DNA of 64,000 bases from JABCPE02 sp963516675 (GTDB taxonomy: Bacteria > Bacteroidota > Bacteroidia > Flavobacteriales > Weeksellaceae). How positions within the stretch are numbered: position 1 is the first letter of the stretch; each line of letters opens with the position of its first letter. Of this stretch, positions 8,827-17,411 are shown one piece after another. Position numbers and translations under genes: made by a program. The stretch is taken from positions 55,736 to 119,735 of the forward strand of contig CAUQBH010000008.1 in assembly GCA_963516675.1 (NCBI GenBank). The letters run 5' to 3'. The notes under the pieces are model-generated. The model was not told where the DNA came from. It ran no database searches and saw only the letters and a program-made list of their open reading frames with translations.

Positions 8827-10743
8827 ATGAAAAAAACTTTATCCAAAATAATTAATAAAATATATGATGGGGATAATAATATAGATATATCTGAAATGAG
8901 ATACCTTCCAAGATGGGGTGTTTTATTTATAGATGTTTGTATTTTGTTGTTTTCATTGTTAATTATAGAACAGATAGGTGTCTATTTCACAGGGACAATA
9001 GATTTTTATAAAAAATGTTCTCTCATTGTAGGAGTGAATGTTTTTTTTATGATTATTTTCCGTACTTATTCAGGTATTGTCAGGCATTCTACTTTTATAG
9101 ACCTTTCTAAAATATTTCTATCCATAGTATACACGATATTTGTTTTGGTTATCCTTAATGTAGTAGTGTATTGGAGAATGGATTATAAATTGTTCAAAAC
9201 ATCTTTATTGCTTGTTTATGCGGGAGTTTCCTTTGTATTGTTGTTTATTTATCGTCTTTTTGTAAAGGAATTTTTCAATTTTATAAGGGAATATAGAAAG
9301 AATTTCCAAAAGAAAAGAATTTTGGTTTTAGGAATAGATGAGGTTTCTATTTCTTTGGCTAAAATAATAGCCGACAACTCTTCTATTCCGTATCATTTGG
9401 TAGGTTTTATTACGGAGAGAACGGATTCTAAACAAGCGAGTCTGCTAAATAGAAAAATCTATACTAAACATGATATAGAGGAATATCAGAAAACACTTGA
9501 TATAGACGGTGTTCTTATCAACCGAAATGGGCTGACTAAGGAAGCGATGCAGGAATGGGTAAATTTCTTCTTGGAGAAAGGTGTTCAGATGTATAAAGCG
9601 CCTGTTTTAGAGGAGATAAAAGAGGGTGGAGATTATTTTAAAATACAAAATATTCAGATAGAAGACTTGCTCAACAGAAAGCCTATCAGCATAGAAAATG
9701 AGGAAGTAAAAAGCAGACATTATAACAAAAATGTTCTGATAACGGGAGGTGCAGGCTCTATCGGAAGTGAAATCGTAAGGCAGGTGGCAATGTCAGACCC
9801 TGCTTTGGTGGTGGTTTTAGACCAAGCGGAAACGCCGCTGTATGCTATAGAATTGGAATTAAAGGAGAGTTTCCCGAATGTTAATTTTAAATTTGTTTTA
9901 GCGGATATTTCTAATATCAATAGACTTGAAAGTGTATTTGAAGAATACAAGTTTTCTGTGGTCTATCATGCCGCAGCCTATAAACATGTTCCACTGGTAG
10001 AAGAAAATCCACATGAGGGAGTTTTGGTGAATATTCAAGGAAGTAAAAACTTGGCTCTTCTTGCAAGTAAATACAAAGTAGATACCTTTGTGATGGTCTC
10101 TACGGACAAGGCGGTAAATCCTACCAATGTGATGGGAGCATCCAAGAGAGCAGCAGAATTGTTCGTGCAAGCGCTTCAAAATCAACCAGGAAATACAACT
10201 AAATTTGTGACCACTCGTTTTGGAAATGTTTTGGGGTCTAATGGTTCGGTTATCCCATATTTCAAAAAACAGATAGAAAAAGGCGGGCCGATTACGATTA
10301 CCCATCCAGATATCGTGAGGTATTTTATGACTATTCCAGAGGCGTGCGAACTGGTTCTTCAGGCTGGAGCTATGGGTGTGGGAGGAGAGATTTTTGTCTT
10401 CGATATGGGAGAACCTGTGAAAATAGTGGACTTGGCAGAGAGAATGATAAGACTCTCTGGTTTTGAGCCGGATATAGACATTAAAATAGTATATACAGGG
10501 CTTCGTCCAGGGGAAAAACTTTACGAAGAACTGCTCAGTGATGGAACGAAAACACTGCCGACACATCACGAGAAAATAATGATTTCCAAGGATGAAACCA
10601 TGGAATTTGAAAAAATAAACACATTGACCCAGAAAATATACGATCTTGCCAGACAAAGTAATAAGATAGAAGTGGTTAGAACTTTGAAGGAAATAGTGAA
10701 AGAATTTAAGAGTAATAATTCTGTTTACCAGCAGTTAGATTAG
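8827..10743 (+). CDS. UDP-sugar 4,6-dehydratase, PglF/WbpM/CapD type
   Basis: Membrane-bound nucleotide-sugar dehydratase of 638 residues. Four N-terminal membrane segments (about 25-150) and a first Rossmann-like domain (about 155-280) precede the catalytic short-chain dehydrogenase domain with TGGAGSIGSE (305-314). Ser425 (VSTDK) and MGASKR (Met436, Lys440) match the Ser-Met-Lys active site known for WbpM-type enzymes. These convert UDP-GlcNAc to the 4-keto-6-deoxy sugar. It is the first gene of the polysaccharide locus and should supply the substrate for the DegT aminotransferase at 22207. No obvious -7 element was found upstream. Confidence 0.93.
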   Translation: MKKTLSKIINKIYDGDNNIDISEMRYLPRWGVLFIDVCILLFSLLIIEQIGVYFTGTIDFYKKCSLIVGVNVFFMIIFRTYSGIVRHSTFIDLSKIFLSIVYTIFVLVILNVVVYWRMDYKLFKTSLLLVYAGVSFVLLFIYRLFVKEFFNFIREYRKNFQKKRILVLGIDEVSISLAKIIADNSSIPYHLVGFITERTDSKQASLLNRKIYTKHDIEEYQKTLDIDGVLINRNGLTKEAMQEWVNFFLEKGVQMYKAPVLEEIKEGGDYFKIQNIQIEDLLNRKPISIENEEVKSRHYNKNVLITGGAGSIGSEIVRQVAMSDPALVVVLDQAETPLYAIELELKESFPNVNFKFVLADISNINRLESVFEEYKFSVVYHAAAYKHVPLVEENPHEGVLVNIQGSKNLALLASKYKVDTFVMVSTDKAVNPTNVMGASKRAAELFVQALQNQPGNTTKFVTTRFGNVLGSNGSVIPYFKKQIEKGGPITITHPDIVRYFMTIPEACELVLQAGAMGVGGEIFVFDMGEPVKIVDLAERMIRLSGFEPDIDIKIVYTGLRPGEKLYEELLSDGTKTLPTHHEKIMISKDETMEFEKINTLTQKIYDLARQSNKIEVVRTLKEIVKEFKSNNSVYQQLD

Positions 10744-10765
10744 CCCTAATTCCGAAAAAAAAGGA

Positions 10766-10773
10766 TATATTTG
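10766..10773 (+). promoter_or_regulatory. -7 element before the polysaccharide export genes
   Basis: TAtaTTTG lies 20 nt upstream of the export lipoprotein ATG. It probably starts transcription of the export and assembly genes independently of the dehydratase. Confidence 0.5.
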
Positions 10774-10792
10774 CAATAATTATAAATGAGCA

Positions 10793-11602
10793 ATGATGAA
10801 AATAAAAATATTTTTAATAATAACAGCACTTTTGGCTTTGACCTCTTGTAAAAATCAAAAAGAAATAGCCTATATGCAGAATATAGAGCAGATAGCAAAA
10901 GAGGCATCTCAGAAAAATGTGCAATCCACTATACAACCTAACGACCAGCTTTTGATATATGTGACAGCGAAGGATATGAGCATCACAGCGCCTTTTAACC
11001 AAGGTGTAGCGACTGATATCAATAAATCACAAGTTAATTATTCTCAGCCTAATACTAACCTGCCAGCTTCTGGTCAGACCTCTGTATCAGGTGTCACTTA
11101 TACCGTTTATTCAGATGGATTTATAGAATTTCCTGTTTTGGGTAGAATAAGCACTACTGGAAAAACAGTGGAGGCTTTGAAAGATGAGCTGACTAAAAAA
11201 TTGAGAAAATATATCATAGACCCTACAGTAAGTGTTCGTTATGCTAATTATCGTGTGACGGTGCTTGGGGAAGTAAATAAACCAGGGGAATATCTCATTC
11301 CAGATGGAAAAACCACCTTGCTTGCAGCTTTGGGGCTTGCAGGGGATTTGACCATTTATGGAAAAAGGGATAATATTTTAGTAGTAAGAGAGCAGGATGG
11401 AGTAAGAACACAGGCCTATATCAACCTTACAGATGCTAATTTCATCAATTCTCCTTATTACCATTTGAAACAAAATGATGTGGTCTATGTAACACCTAAT
11501 AATGCCAAGAAAAATTCTGCTTCTTTTGGTCCTCAGACTACGATTTACATATCGGTAGCGTCTATCATTGTGACAATTTTGGCATTGATTATTAAAAAAT
11601 AA
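10793..11602 (+). CDS. Wza-like polysaccharide export lipoprotein
   Basis: Outer-membrane polysaccharide export protein, 269 residues. A signal peptide ends in LTSC (Cys19), followed by the Poly_export domain starting IQPNDQLLIYVTAKD and a SLBB-like domain (VTVLGEVNKPGEYLIPDGKTTLLAAL, about residues 155-180). A hydrophobic C-terminal segment (about 250-267) is common in Bacteroidota members. It precedes the Wzc-like kinase by nine bases; the two form the trans-envelope export complex. Two adjacent ATGs (10793, 10796) are possible starts. Confidence 0.93.
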   Translation: MMKIKIFLIITALLALTSCKNQKEIAYMQNIEQIAKEASQKNVQSTIQPNDQLLIYVTAKDMSITAPFNQGVATDINKSQVNYSQPNTNLPASGQTSVSGVTYTVYSDGFIEFPVLGRISTTGKTVEALKDELTKKLRKYIIDPTVSVRYANYRVTVLGEVNKPGEYLIPDGKTTLLAALGLAGDLTIYGKRDNILVVREQDGVRTQAYINLTDANFINSPYYHLKQNDVVYVTPNNAKKNSASFGPQTTIYISVASIIVTILALIIKK

Positions 11603-11611
11603 ACATCAAAA

Positions 11612-14020
11612 ATGAATAATAAAAATTCATCAAAATATCCCAATACAGATAAGCATCAAGTAGATGTTTTAGAACTGATAAAACCATATACGCAGAGTTG
11701 GAAATGGTTTGTAGTCTCTGCATTCCTTGCTTTAGTATTGGCATTGTTATACCTTAGGACAGAAACCTATGTTTATCAGGTGCAATCTTCTGTATTGGTA
11801 AAAGAAGCCAAAAATACATCAAGTTCCAGCACAGAAGCAGATTTGCTTATGGATTTATCAAAGCTGGGAGGAATGAGTTCTAATAGTATAGACAATGAGA
11901 TAGAAATTTTTAAATCCAAAAAACTGATGAATGCCGTTGTAGAAAGCAAAAATCTACAAGTGGCGATTTATTCTAGTGACAATCTTAAAAGTAAAGAGCT
12001 TTATGGGGATACGGCTCCATTTTTTGTAAATGTAGTTAATGAAAAAAAGAATGCGGTATTTCCTCAGGAGAATGTAAGAATAGAGATAAATGGTGATAAG
12101 ATTACATTGTCTTCCAGTGAGTTGGATAATGAAATTACAGGAAGATTTAACAAGTTGATAAGCCTTCCATATGCCAATATTATCATTACTAAAAATAAGG
12201 ATTTTGATTCTGTAAAAGCGGGTGCTTTGGGCGAATTGTCCCTTTCTATTTTATCAAAAGAAGCTCGTGTAGTTCAGTTGCAAAAAATGCTGAGTGTAGG
12301 GCTGCTTAATAAAGATGCGACAATAGTAGGTCTTTCCATGAACTATCCTAATGTGGATAAAGCCAAAGACATCATCGATAATCTAGTGGTGGCCTACAAC
12401 CAAGATGCAATCAGCGATAAAAACTCTCAGTCAAAAGAAACGATGAAGTTCATCGAAGGGCGTATTGAGGTGATATCTAGTGAATTGCAAAGTGTTGAGA
12501 ATGAGAAGGAAAGGTTTAAAGAAAAGAACCAGCTGACAGACATAGGAGTAGAAGCCAAACTTAATTTGGAAACTAGTGCTCAGTCTAGAGCTAAACAGCT
12601 TGATATAGATGCCGAAGCGCAAATGGTGGATGGTATGATAGGCTATCTCAATAACAAGAGAGCGTATCAGGTGCTGCCATCAGCAGTAGGACTTACAGAC
12701 CCTACAGCGTCTGCGGGGATAGAATCTTATAACCGTTTGGTTTTAGAAAGAGACAGATTATTAGCATCAGCTACGGAAAACCACCCAGCAGTGGTTAATG
12801 TATCTCAGCAACTTAATGAACTGAAAGGTTCCATTATGCAGAGTTTGCAAAAGACCAAAACCAATCTAAAAATAGCAAGTTCGGAGCTGCAAATGGAGCA
12901 AAACCGAGCAAATGGAAAAATTTCTAAACTGCCGAATATAGAGAAATTATTTAGAAATATAGAAAGACAACAGCAGATTAAAGAACAGTTGTATTTATTA
13001 TTATTACAAAAAAGAGAAGAATCAGCCATTTCATTAGCTATCACAGGTGATAAAGCAAGGGTGATAGATGAGGCGTATTCTTCTGATGTGCCAGTGTCTC
13101 CTAAAAAGTCTATAATATTGATGGGAGCGCTGCTTTTAGGTTTGATAATTCCGTTTGCTTTTATTTACATAAAAGAACTTTTGAACATCAAGATAAAGAC
13201 AAAACAAGATGTGGAGAGACTTTCTTCTACGCCTGTTTTAGCAGAGTTGCCGAAAGTAGAAAAAGGTCAGTCCGAACTGGTGGGAACGAACGATTCTTCT
13301 TTGATTGCGGAAGCCTTCCGATTATTAGTTACCAATATGAACTTTATTCTTCCTAAAAAAGATGAAGGGAAGGTGGTTTTTGTGACCTCTACGGTAAATG
13401 GCGAAGGGAAAACCTTTACTTCTGTTAATTTAGCTCAGACATTATCCACACCTAGAAAGAGAGTGATTTTGATAGGTTCAGACATTAGAAATCCACAGCT
13501 TCAGAGGTATAATAATAAAGCAAGGAAGGGCATAGCAGGGCTTACAGAGTTCTTATATAATGATGAAACTACTATAGAAAGTATCATACATAAATATGCT
13601 TCTGGTTCGTATTTAGATGTGATTTATTCTGGAAGTATTCCACCAAATCCAGCTGACCTTCTAACGAATGGAAGATACGAACTTCTACTGAGTGAGCTGA
13701 AAAAGAAATACGACTATATTGTCATAGACACAGCACCATTGATGCTTGTGACAGATACGCTATTACTAGCTAATCTAGCAGATGCTACGATCTATATCAT
13801 GCGTTCTGAATATTCAGAAAAAGCATTGATAGACTTTGCAAATAAGAACATCAGAGAAGGAAAAATCAAAAATGTTGGATTCGTTCTTAATGATGTGGAG
13901 AAGAGCAACTTTGGGTATAGAAACAAATATGGCTATGGCTATTATACCGAAGGAAAAACTTGGTTTGACAGGCTTAAAAATAAAATAAAGCATATCATCA
14001 GTAGAAGCAGAAGGTGGTAA
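11612..14020 (+). CDS. Wzc-like chain-length regulator and tyrosine kinase
   Basis: An 802-residue inner-membrane protein fusing a Wzz domain and a BY-kinase. The first membrane segment is at about residues 33-52 and the second at about 500-522, with a long coiled-coil periplasmic region between. The cytoplasmic kinase has Walker A VNGEGKTF (Lys600), Walker B YIVIDTAPLML near 704-714, and a tyrosine-rich tail (about 769-784) that is the usual autophosphorylation cluster. It controls polymer length and export together with the Wza-like lipoprotein upstream. Confidence 0.93.
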   Translation: MNNKNSSKYPNTDKHQVDVLELIKPYTQSWKWFVVSAFLALVLALLYLRTETYVYQVQSSVLVKEAKNTSSSSTEADLLMDLSKLGGMSSNSIDNEIEIFKSKKLMNAVVESKNLQVAIYSSDNLKSKELYGDTAPFFVNVVNEKKNAVFPQENVRIEINGDKITLSSSELDNEITGRFNKLISLPYANIIITKNKDFDSVKAGALGELSLSILSKEARVVQLQKMLSVGLLNKDATIVGLSMNYPNVDKAKDIIDNLVVAYNQDAISDKNSQSKETMKFIEGRIEVISSELQSVENEKERFKEKNQLTDIGVEAKLNLETSAQSRAKQLDIDAEAQMVDGMIGYLNNKRAYQVLPSAVGLTDPTASAGIESYNRLVLERDRLLASATENHPAVVNVSQQLNELKGSIMQSLQKTKTNLKIASSELQMEQNRANGKISKLPNIEKLFRNIERQQQIKEQLYLLLLQKREESAISLAITGDKARVIDEAYSSDVPVSPKKSIILMGALLLGLIIPFAFIYIKELLNIKIKTKQDVERLSSTPVLAELPKVEKGQSELVGTNDSSLIAEAFRLLVTNMNFILPKKDEGKVVFVTSTVNGEGKTFTSVNLAQTLSTPRKRVILIGSDIRNPQLQRYNNKARKGIAGLTEFLYNDETTIESIIHKYASGSYLDVIYSGSIPPNPADLLTNGRYELLLSELKKKYDYIVIDTAPLMLVTDTLLLANLADATIYIMRSEYSEKALIDFANKNIREGKIKNVGFVLNDVEKSNFGYRNKYGYGYYTEGKTWFDRLKNKIKHIISRSRRW

Positions 14021-14033
14021 CAAATGACAACTC

Positions 14034-15236
14034 ATGTATCGGCATGCGATAACAATAATAGATAAGTATAAACAATATTTCCCTGTAATAGTAAAATTAT
14101 TAGGGTCGGGATTGCTTACTTCATTGGGATTCGTGCTGCTAGCTTCTGGGAAGTTTGATTATATATCTAATGAACTGTCCGTCAAGATATTGCTTTTTAT
14201 TCAGTTTCAAATAATAGGAATTACGATTTCCAAATACGGGCTGGATAGTTTGGTTTTTGCAAAGATGATAGGAGATACCAATAGTGTGTATGACCCGCTG
14301 GAATACATTAAAAAAAAAGGAATTCTATTATCTATTCTGTGTGCAGGTGTTTATGCTGTAATGTATGATTATACCTATGCGTTAGTTATTTTCTGTACAA
14401 TAGTATTTGATGTTTATAGTGTGGTGGCTATTGTCCAGATGAATGTGATGAAACACTATAACTATGCACTCTTTGCGAATATAGTGGCTTATCCTCTTTT
14501 TTTTGGAGTTCTTCTTGTCAGTTCGCTTTTCTTTGAATACAGCTATGGGCAGATGATAGCGCTATATGTAGTTTGTATTTTTCTGAGGTTTTTGCTTTCG
14601 TGGGTTTTCATCATGAAAAAGAAGAAAACTGAGAATATAGAACTGATGAAACTAGAAGTTCCGTTTAGTTTGGGAATTCAGCAGATTTTGAATTTTAGTT
14701 TATTTAAAATAGACCAAATCATCATTTCGCTCGGAGCTGTTTTATTGGTGTTTTTTGGAATTATGGGGCAGGATATTCAGCAGATTTTATTTTTATCCAA
14801 ATTCCCAGAGCTGGTTTCAGGAGTTTTGGTTTCGTTGTCATTTTTGTATGCACCGTATTTGATTATAGAAAGTAGAGAAGGACTGATAGCGGTTTTGAAT
14901 AAATATAAATGGATTTTGGTGCTTTATAGCGTGGGGATGGCGGTTGCTCTTTGGGTTTATACACTGATTTGGCGAGGAGATGCGGATTTGGATATAGTTT
15001 ATGCTGTTTCTTATCTTATAGTTTCTGTGTTGGCAGTTTTTGTAAATATGGTTACCTTGGGGTATTTGAAGAAAAACGAAGTAAATATATTAGTTAAAAA
15101 TCTGGTGATAAGCAGCGGTATAGGAATTGTTTTTTTGCTGATTATTCCTTTTTTAGGGATGGGAAGATATATGGTTTGTTGTGTTCCTATGCAGATGCTG
15201 TTTTTCTTGATTTTAAGATTACAAAATAAAAAATGA
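14034..15236 (+). CDS. Polysaccharide flippase-like membrane protein (Wzx role)
   Basis: A 400-residue polytopic protein with about 12 hydrophobic segments and no soluble domain, in the position of a Wzx flippase between the Wzc-like protein and the polymerase. Weak similarity to the oligosaccharide flippase (MATE-like) fold is suggested by the repeated segment layout and the GLDSLVFAKM and FKIDQIIIS motifs. The stop overlaps the next start by four bases. It probably moves the undecaprenyl-linked repeat unit across the inner membrane; this is inferred from topology and context. Confidence 0.72.
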   Translation: MYRHAITIIDKYKQYFPVIVKLLGSGLLTSLGFVLLASGKFDYISNELSVKILLFIQFQIIGITISKYGLDSLVFAKMIGDTNSVYDPLEYIKKKGILLSILCAGVYAVMYDYTYALVIFCTIVFDVYSVVAIVQMNVMKHYNYALFANIVAYPLFFGVLLVSSLFFEYSYGQMIALYVVCIFLRFLLSWVFIMKKKKTENIELMKLEVPFSLGIQQILNFSLFKIDQIIISLGAVLLVFFGIMGQDIQQILFLSKFPELVSGVLVSLSFLYAPYLIIESREGLIAVLNKYKWILVLYSVGMAVALWVYTLIWRGDADLDIVYAVSYLIVSVLAVFVNMVTLGYLKKNEVNILVKNLVISSGIGIVFLLIIPFLGMGRYMVCCVPMQMLFFLILRLQNKK

Positions 15237-16414
15237 AAACGCCATCTATACATAGTGAATTATATAGTCAGACTAACTTACTAGATTTAGTACTAGTATT
15301 TATTTATGTTTTATTTATATTGAGGCAATTTTCTGTTTACATCAAAATAAGTCGAAAAATAGGATTTTTTTCCCTTTTGATGGGACTTATGCATTTTTTT
15401 GTGACATTTATTTCATATAGTTTTGTGATAAGTGGTTCTGCAGATGCTAAATATTACTACTGGGAATCCACATATATAACAGATTGGGGATTGTCCTATC
15501 TTTCTAATGGAACCTCTTTTATTGTCTTTTTGAATTACATGTTGGTTCAGTGGTTTCAGTTGTCATTTTTGGGATGTTTTTTAGTTTTTTCTTTCATTTC
15601 TTATTTGGGATGCTTGAAATTATTTAAAATCATTATTAATATTACTCATAAAGACTACAATGGTTGGTATTTTTTCTTATTACTTATAGGTGTTCATTTT
15701 TGGACTGTTTCTCTCGGAAAAGACTCTCTCATGTTCTATGCTATGTGCTGTCTGTGTTACAATATATATTTTGATAAACCCAAGATCCATTACATTTTAC
15801 CATTGTTATTGGTAGGGTTTATTAGGTTGCATGTCCTTATTTTTGTATTACTAGGAGGAGGTATTAGTTATGTTTTTACTAACAATAAGATAAAAATGCA
15901 GACCAAATTTGCTTTTGCAGGGCTTGTTTTTGGGGCTTTGCTGTTCCTTATTCCTTTCTTTTTAAAGGAAATAGCGGTTACCAATATCAGCGATATAGAA
16001 GGAAAACTACAAAATTCTATGAATGCTAATTTAGAAGGAGGAGCGGGAGTAGATATGAAAGATAGTAATTTAGTTGTAAAATGGTTTAGCTACATGTTCA
16101 GACCTTTTATTTTTGAAGCTCGAGACCCAATGTTTTTAGTCTCGGCGTTGGAAAATTTAGTTTGGTTGTATATCTTTTTCATCATAATCAAAGGTTTGTT
16201 TTTTGATAAAATTAAGACAAATTATATCTTGTGGAGTTATATAGGAATCATATTGGCATGTACGCTTCCTTTGGCTTATACACTTGCTAATTTTGGGATT
16301 TCGATGAGACAGAAGATTATGATATTCCCATTTTTCTTAATTTTATTTTTTATTGTAAAAAACCACAGAAAATCATTCTATGAAAATTCTATTTCTGACC
16401 AAATACACCAGTAA
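15233..16414 (+). CDS. Wzy-like polysaccharide polymerase
   Basis: A 393-residue inner-membrane protein with about ten hydrophobic segments and a larger loop at about residues 255-295. The pattern, including the LGKDSLMFYAMC segment (about 161-172, similar to the conserved GKDS region of EpsG/Wzy-like proteins), fits an O-antigen or capsule polymerase. It overlaps the flippase by 4 nt and the downstream glycosyltransferase by 35 nt, so translation is probably coupled. Polymerases diverge strongly, so the assignment rests on topology and context. Confidence 0.7.
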   Translation: MKTPSIHSELYSQTNLLDLVLVFIYVLFILRQFSVYIKISRKIGFFSLLMGLMHFFVTFISYSFVISGSADAKYYYWESTYITDWGLSYLSNGTSFIVFLNYMLVQWFQLSFLGCFLVFSFISYLGCLKLFKIIINITHKDYNGWYFFLLLIGVHFWTVSLGKDSLMFYAMCCLCYNIYFDKPKIHYILPLLLVGFIRLHVLIFVLLGGGISYVFTNNKIKMQTKFAFAGLVFGALLFLIPFFLKEIAVTNISDIEGKLQNSMNANLEGGAGVDMKDSNLVVKWFSYMFRPFIFEARDPMFLVSALENLVWLYIFFIIIKGLFFDKIKTNYILWSYIGIILACTLPLAYTLANFGISMRQKIMIFPFFLILFFIVKNHRKSFYENSISDQIHQ

Positions 16415-17408
16415 AGGAGCCAACTCTCGTTATCGTTCTTATAACTACAAAAAATGGTTCGAGAAGGAGGGCGTAGAGGTTTCCTATTCGCCGTTGTTTA
16501 ATGATTTCTATTTCAGATATCTGCATGGTAATATTCTGATGAAAAACATGGTGGCGTTTTGGTGTATGATAAAGAGAGTTTTTTATCTTTTTTTTCATGT
16601 TCAGAAATACGACCATGTGGTCATAGAATACGAGCTTTTCCCAAAACTCCCACTAGGTTTTGAATTGTTCTTTTTAAAGAAAATAAAATCTTTCAGCCTT
16701 GATTTTGATGATAATATTTCTGCAAATTATGCAGGAACGAGTTTGCAGAACAAAATTCCAGAGCTGATGAAATTAGCCAAATTTGTCACCGTGGGAAATC
16801 GTTGGTATATTTCTGAATTTCAGGGAAAACTCATTTTTCTTCCCACGGTAATTGATTTAGATAAATATCCTCTTTGTGGTCTTCAAAAAGAAAACGATGC
16901 CAAAGAAATAGTCTGGATGGGTTCTCCTTCTACGACAAAGCATTTCAAACTGGTGGATAAAGCCCTCGGAAGGCTTTCCGAAAAATATGATTTTACCCTA
17001 AAAGTTATCGGTGGAAAAGTAGAGCTGGATAAAAGAATTAAAACTAAATTTGAGGATTGGAATGCTCAAACCGAGAATAAAGACCTAGCCGAGAGCACCA
17101 TAGGCATCATGCCCTTGGAAAACAGCTATTGGGAAATGGGAAAATGCGGTTTCAAACTTATCCAATATATGGCGAGCGGCATCCCTGTGGTGGCATCTCC
17201 ACTGCCTGCGAATAGGGACATTGTGACCAGTGATGTAGGTTTCACTGCGGAGAGCGAGGACGAATGGTATGAGAAATTATCCATTTTGCTGGAGAGTTTT
17301 GAACTTCGCCAAAAAATGGGGCAGGCAGGAAGAAAAAGAGCCGAAGAGAGCTATTCTTACCAAGTTTGGGGCAAAAAATATGTAGAACTATTAAAAAACA
17401 ATATATAG
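16380..17408 (+). CDS. Glycosyltransferase (GT-B, GT4-like)
   Basis: A 342-residue cytoplasmic glycosyltransferase. The C-terminal half contains the GT-B donor site: IVWMGSPSTTKHF, then KCGFKLIQYMASGIPVVASP (about residues 258-278), the usual conserved stretch of GT4-like enzymes. The N-terminal half has GANSRYRSYNY near residue 13. It starts inside the end of the polymerase gene and is followed three bases later by the asparagine synthase. The sugar it adds is unknown. Confidence 0.85.
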   Translation: MKILFLTKYTSKGANSRYRSYNYKKWFEKEGVEVSYSPLFNDFYFRYLHGNILMKNMVAFWCMIKRVFYLFFHVQKYDHVVIEYELFPKLPLGFELFFLKKIKSFSLDFDDNISANYAGTSLQNKIPELMKLAKFVTVGNRWYISEFQGKLIFLPTVIDLDKYPLCGLQKENDAKEIVWMGSPSTTKHFKLVDKALGRLSEKYDFTLKVIGGKVELDKRIKTKFEDWNAQTENKDLAESTIGIMPLENSYWEMGKCGFKLIQYMASGIPVVASPLPANRDIVTSDVGFTAESEDEWYEKLSILLESFELRQKMGQAGRKRAEESYSYQVWGKKYVELLKNNI

Positions 17409-17411
17409 ATT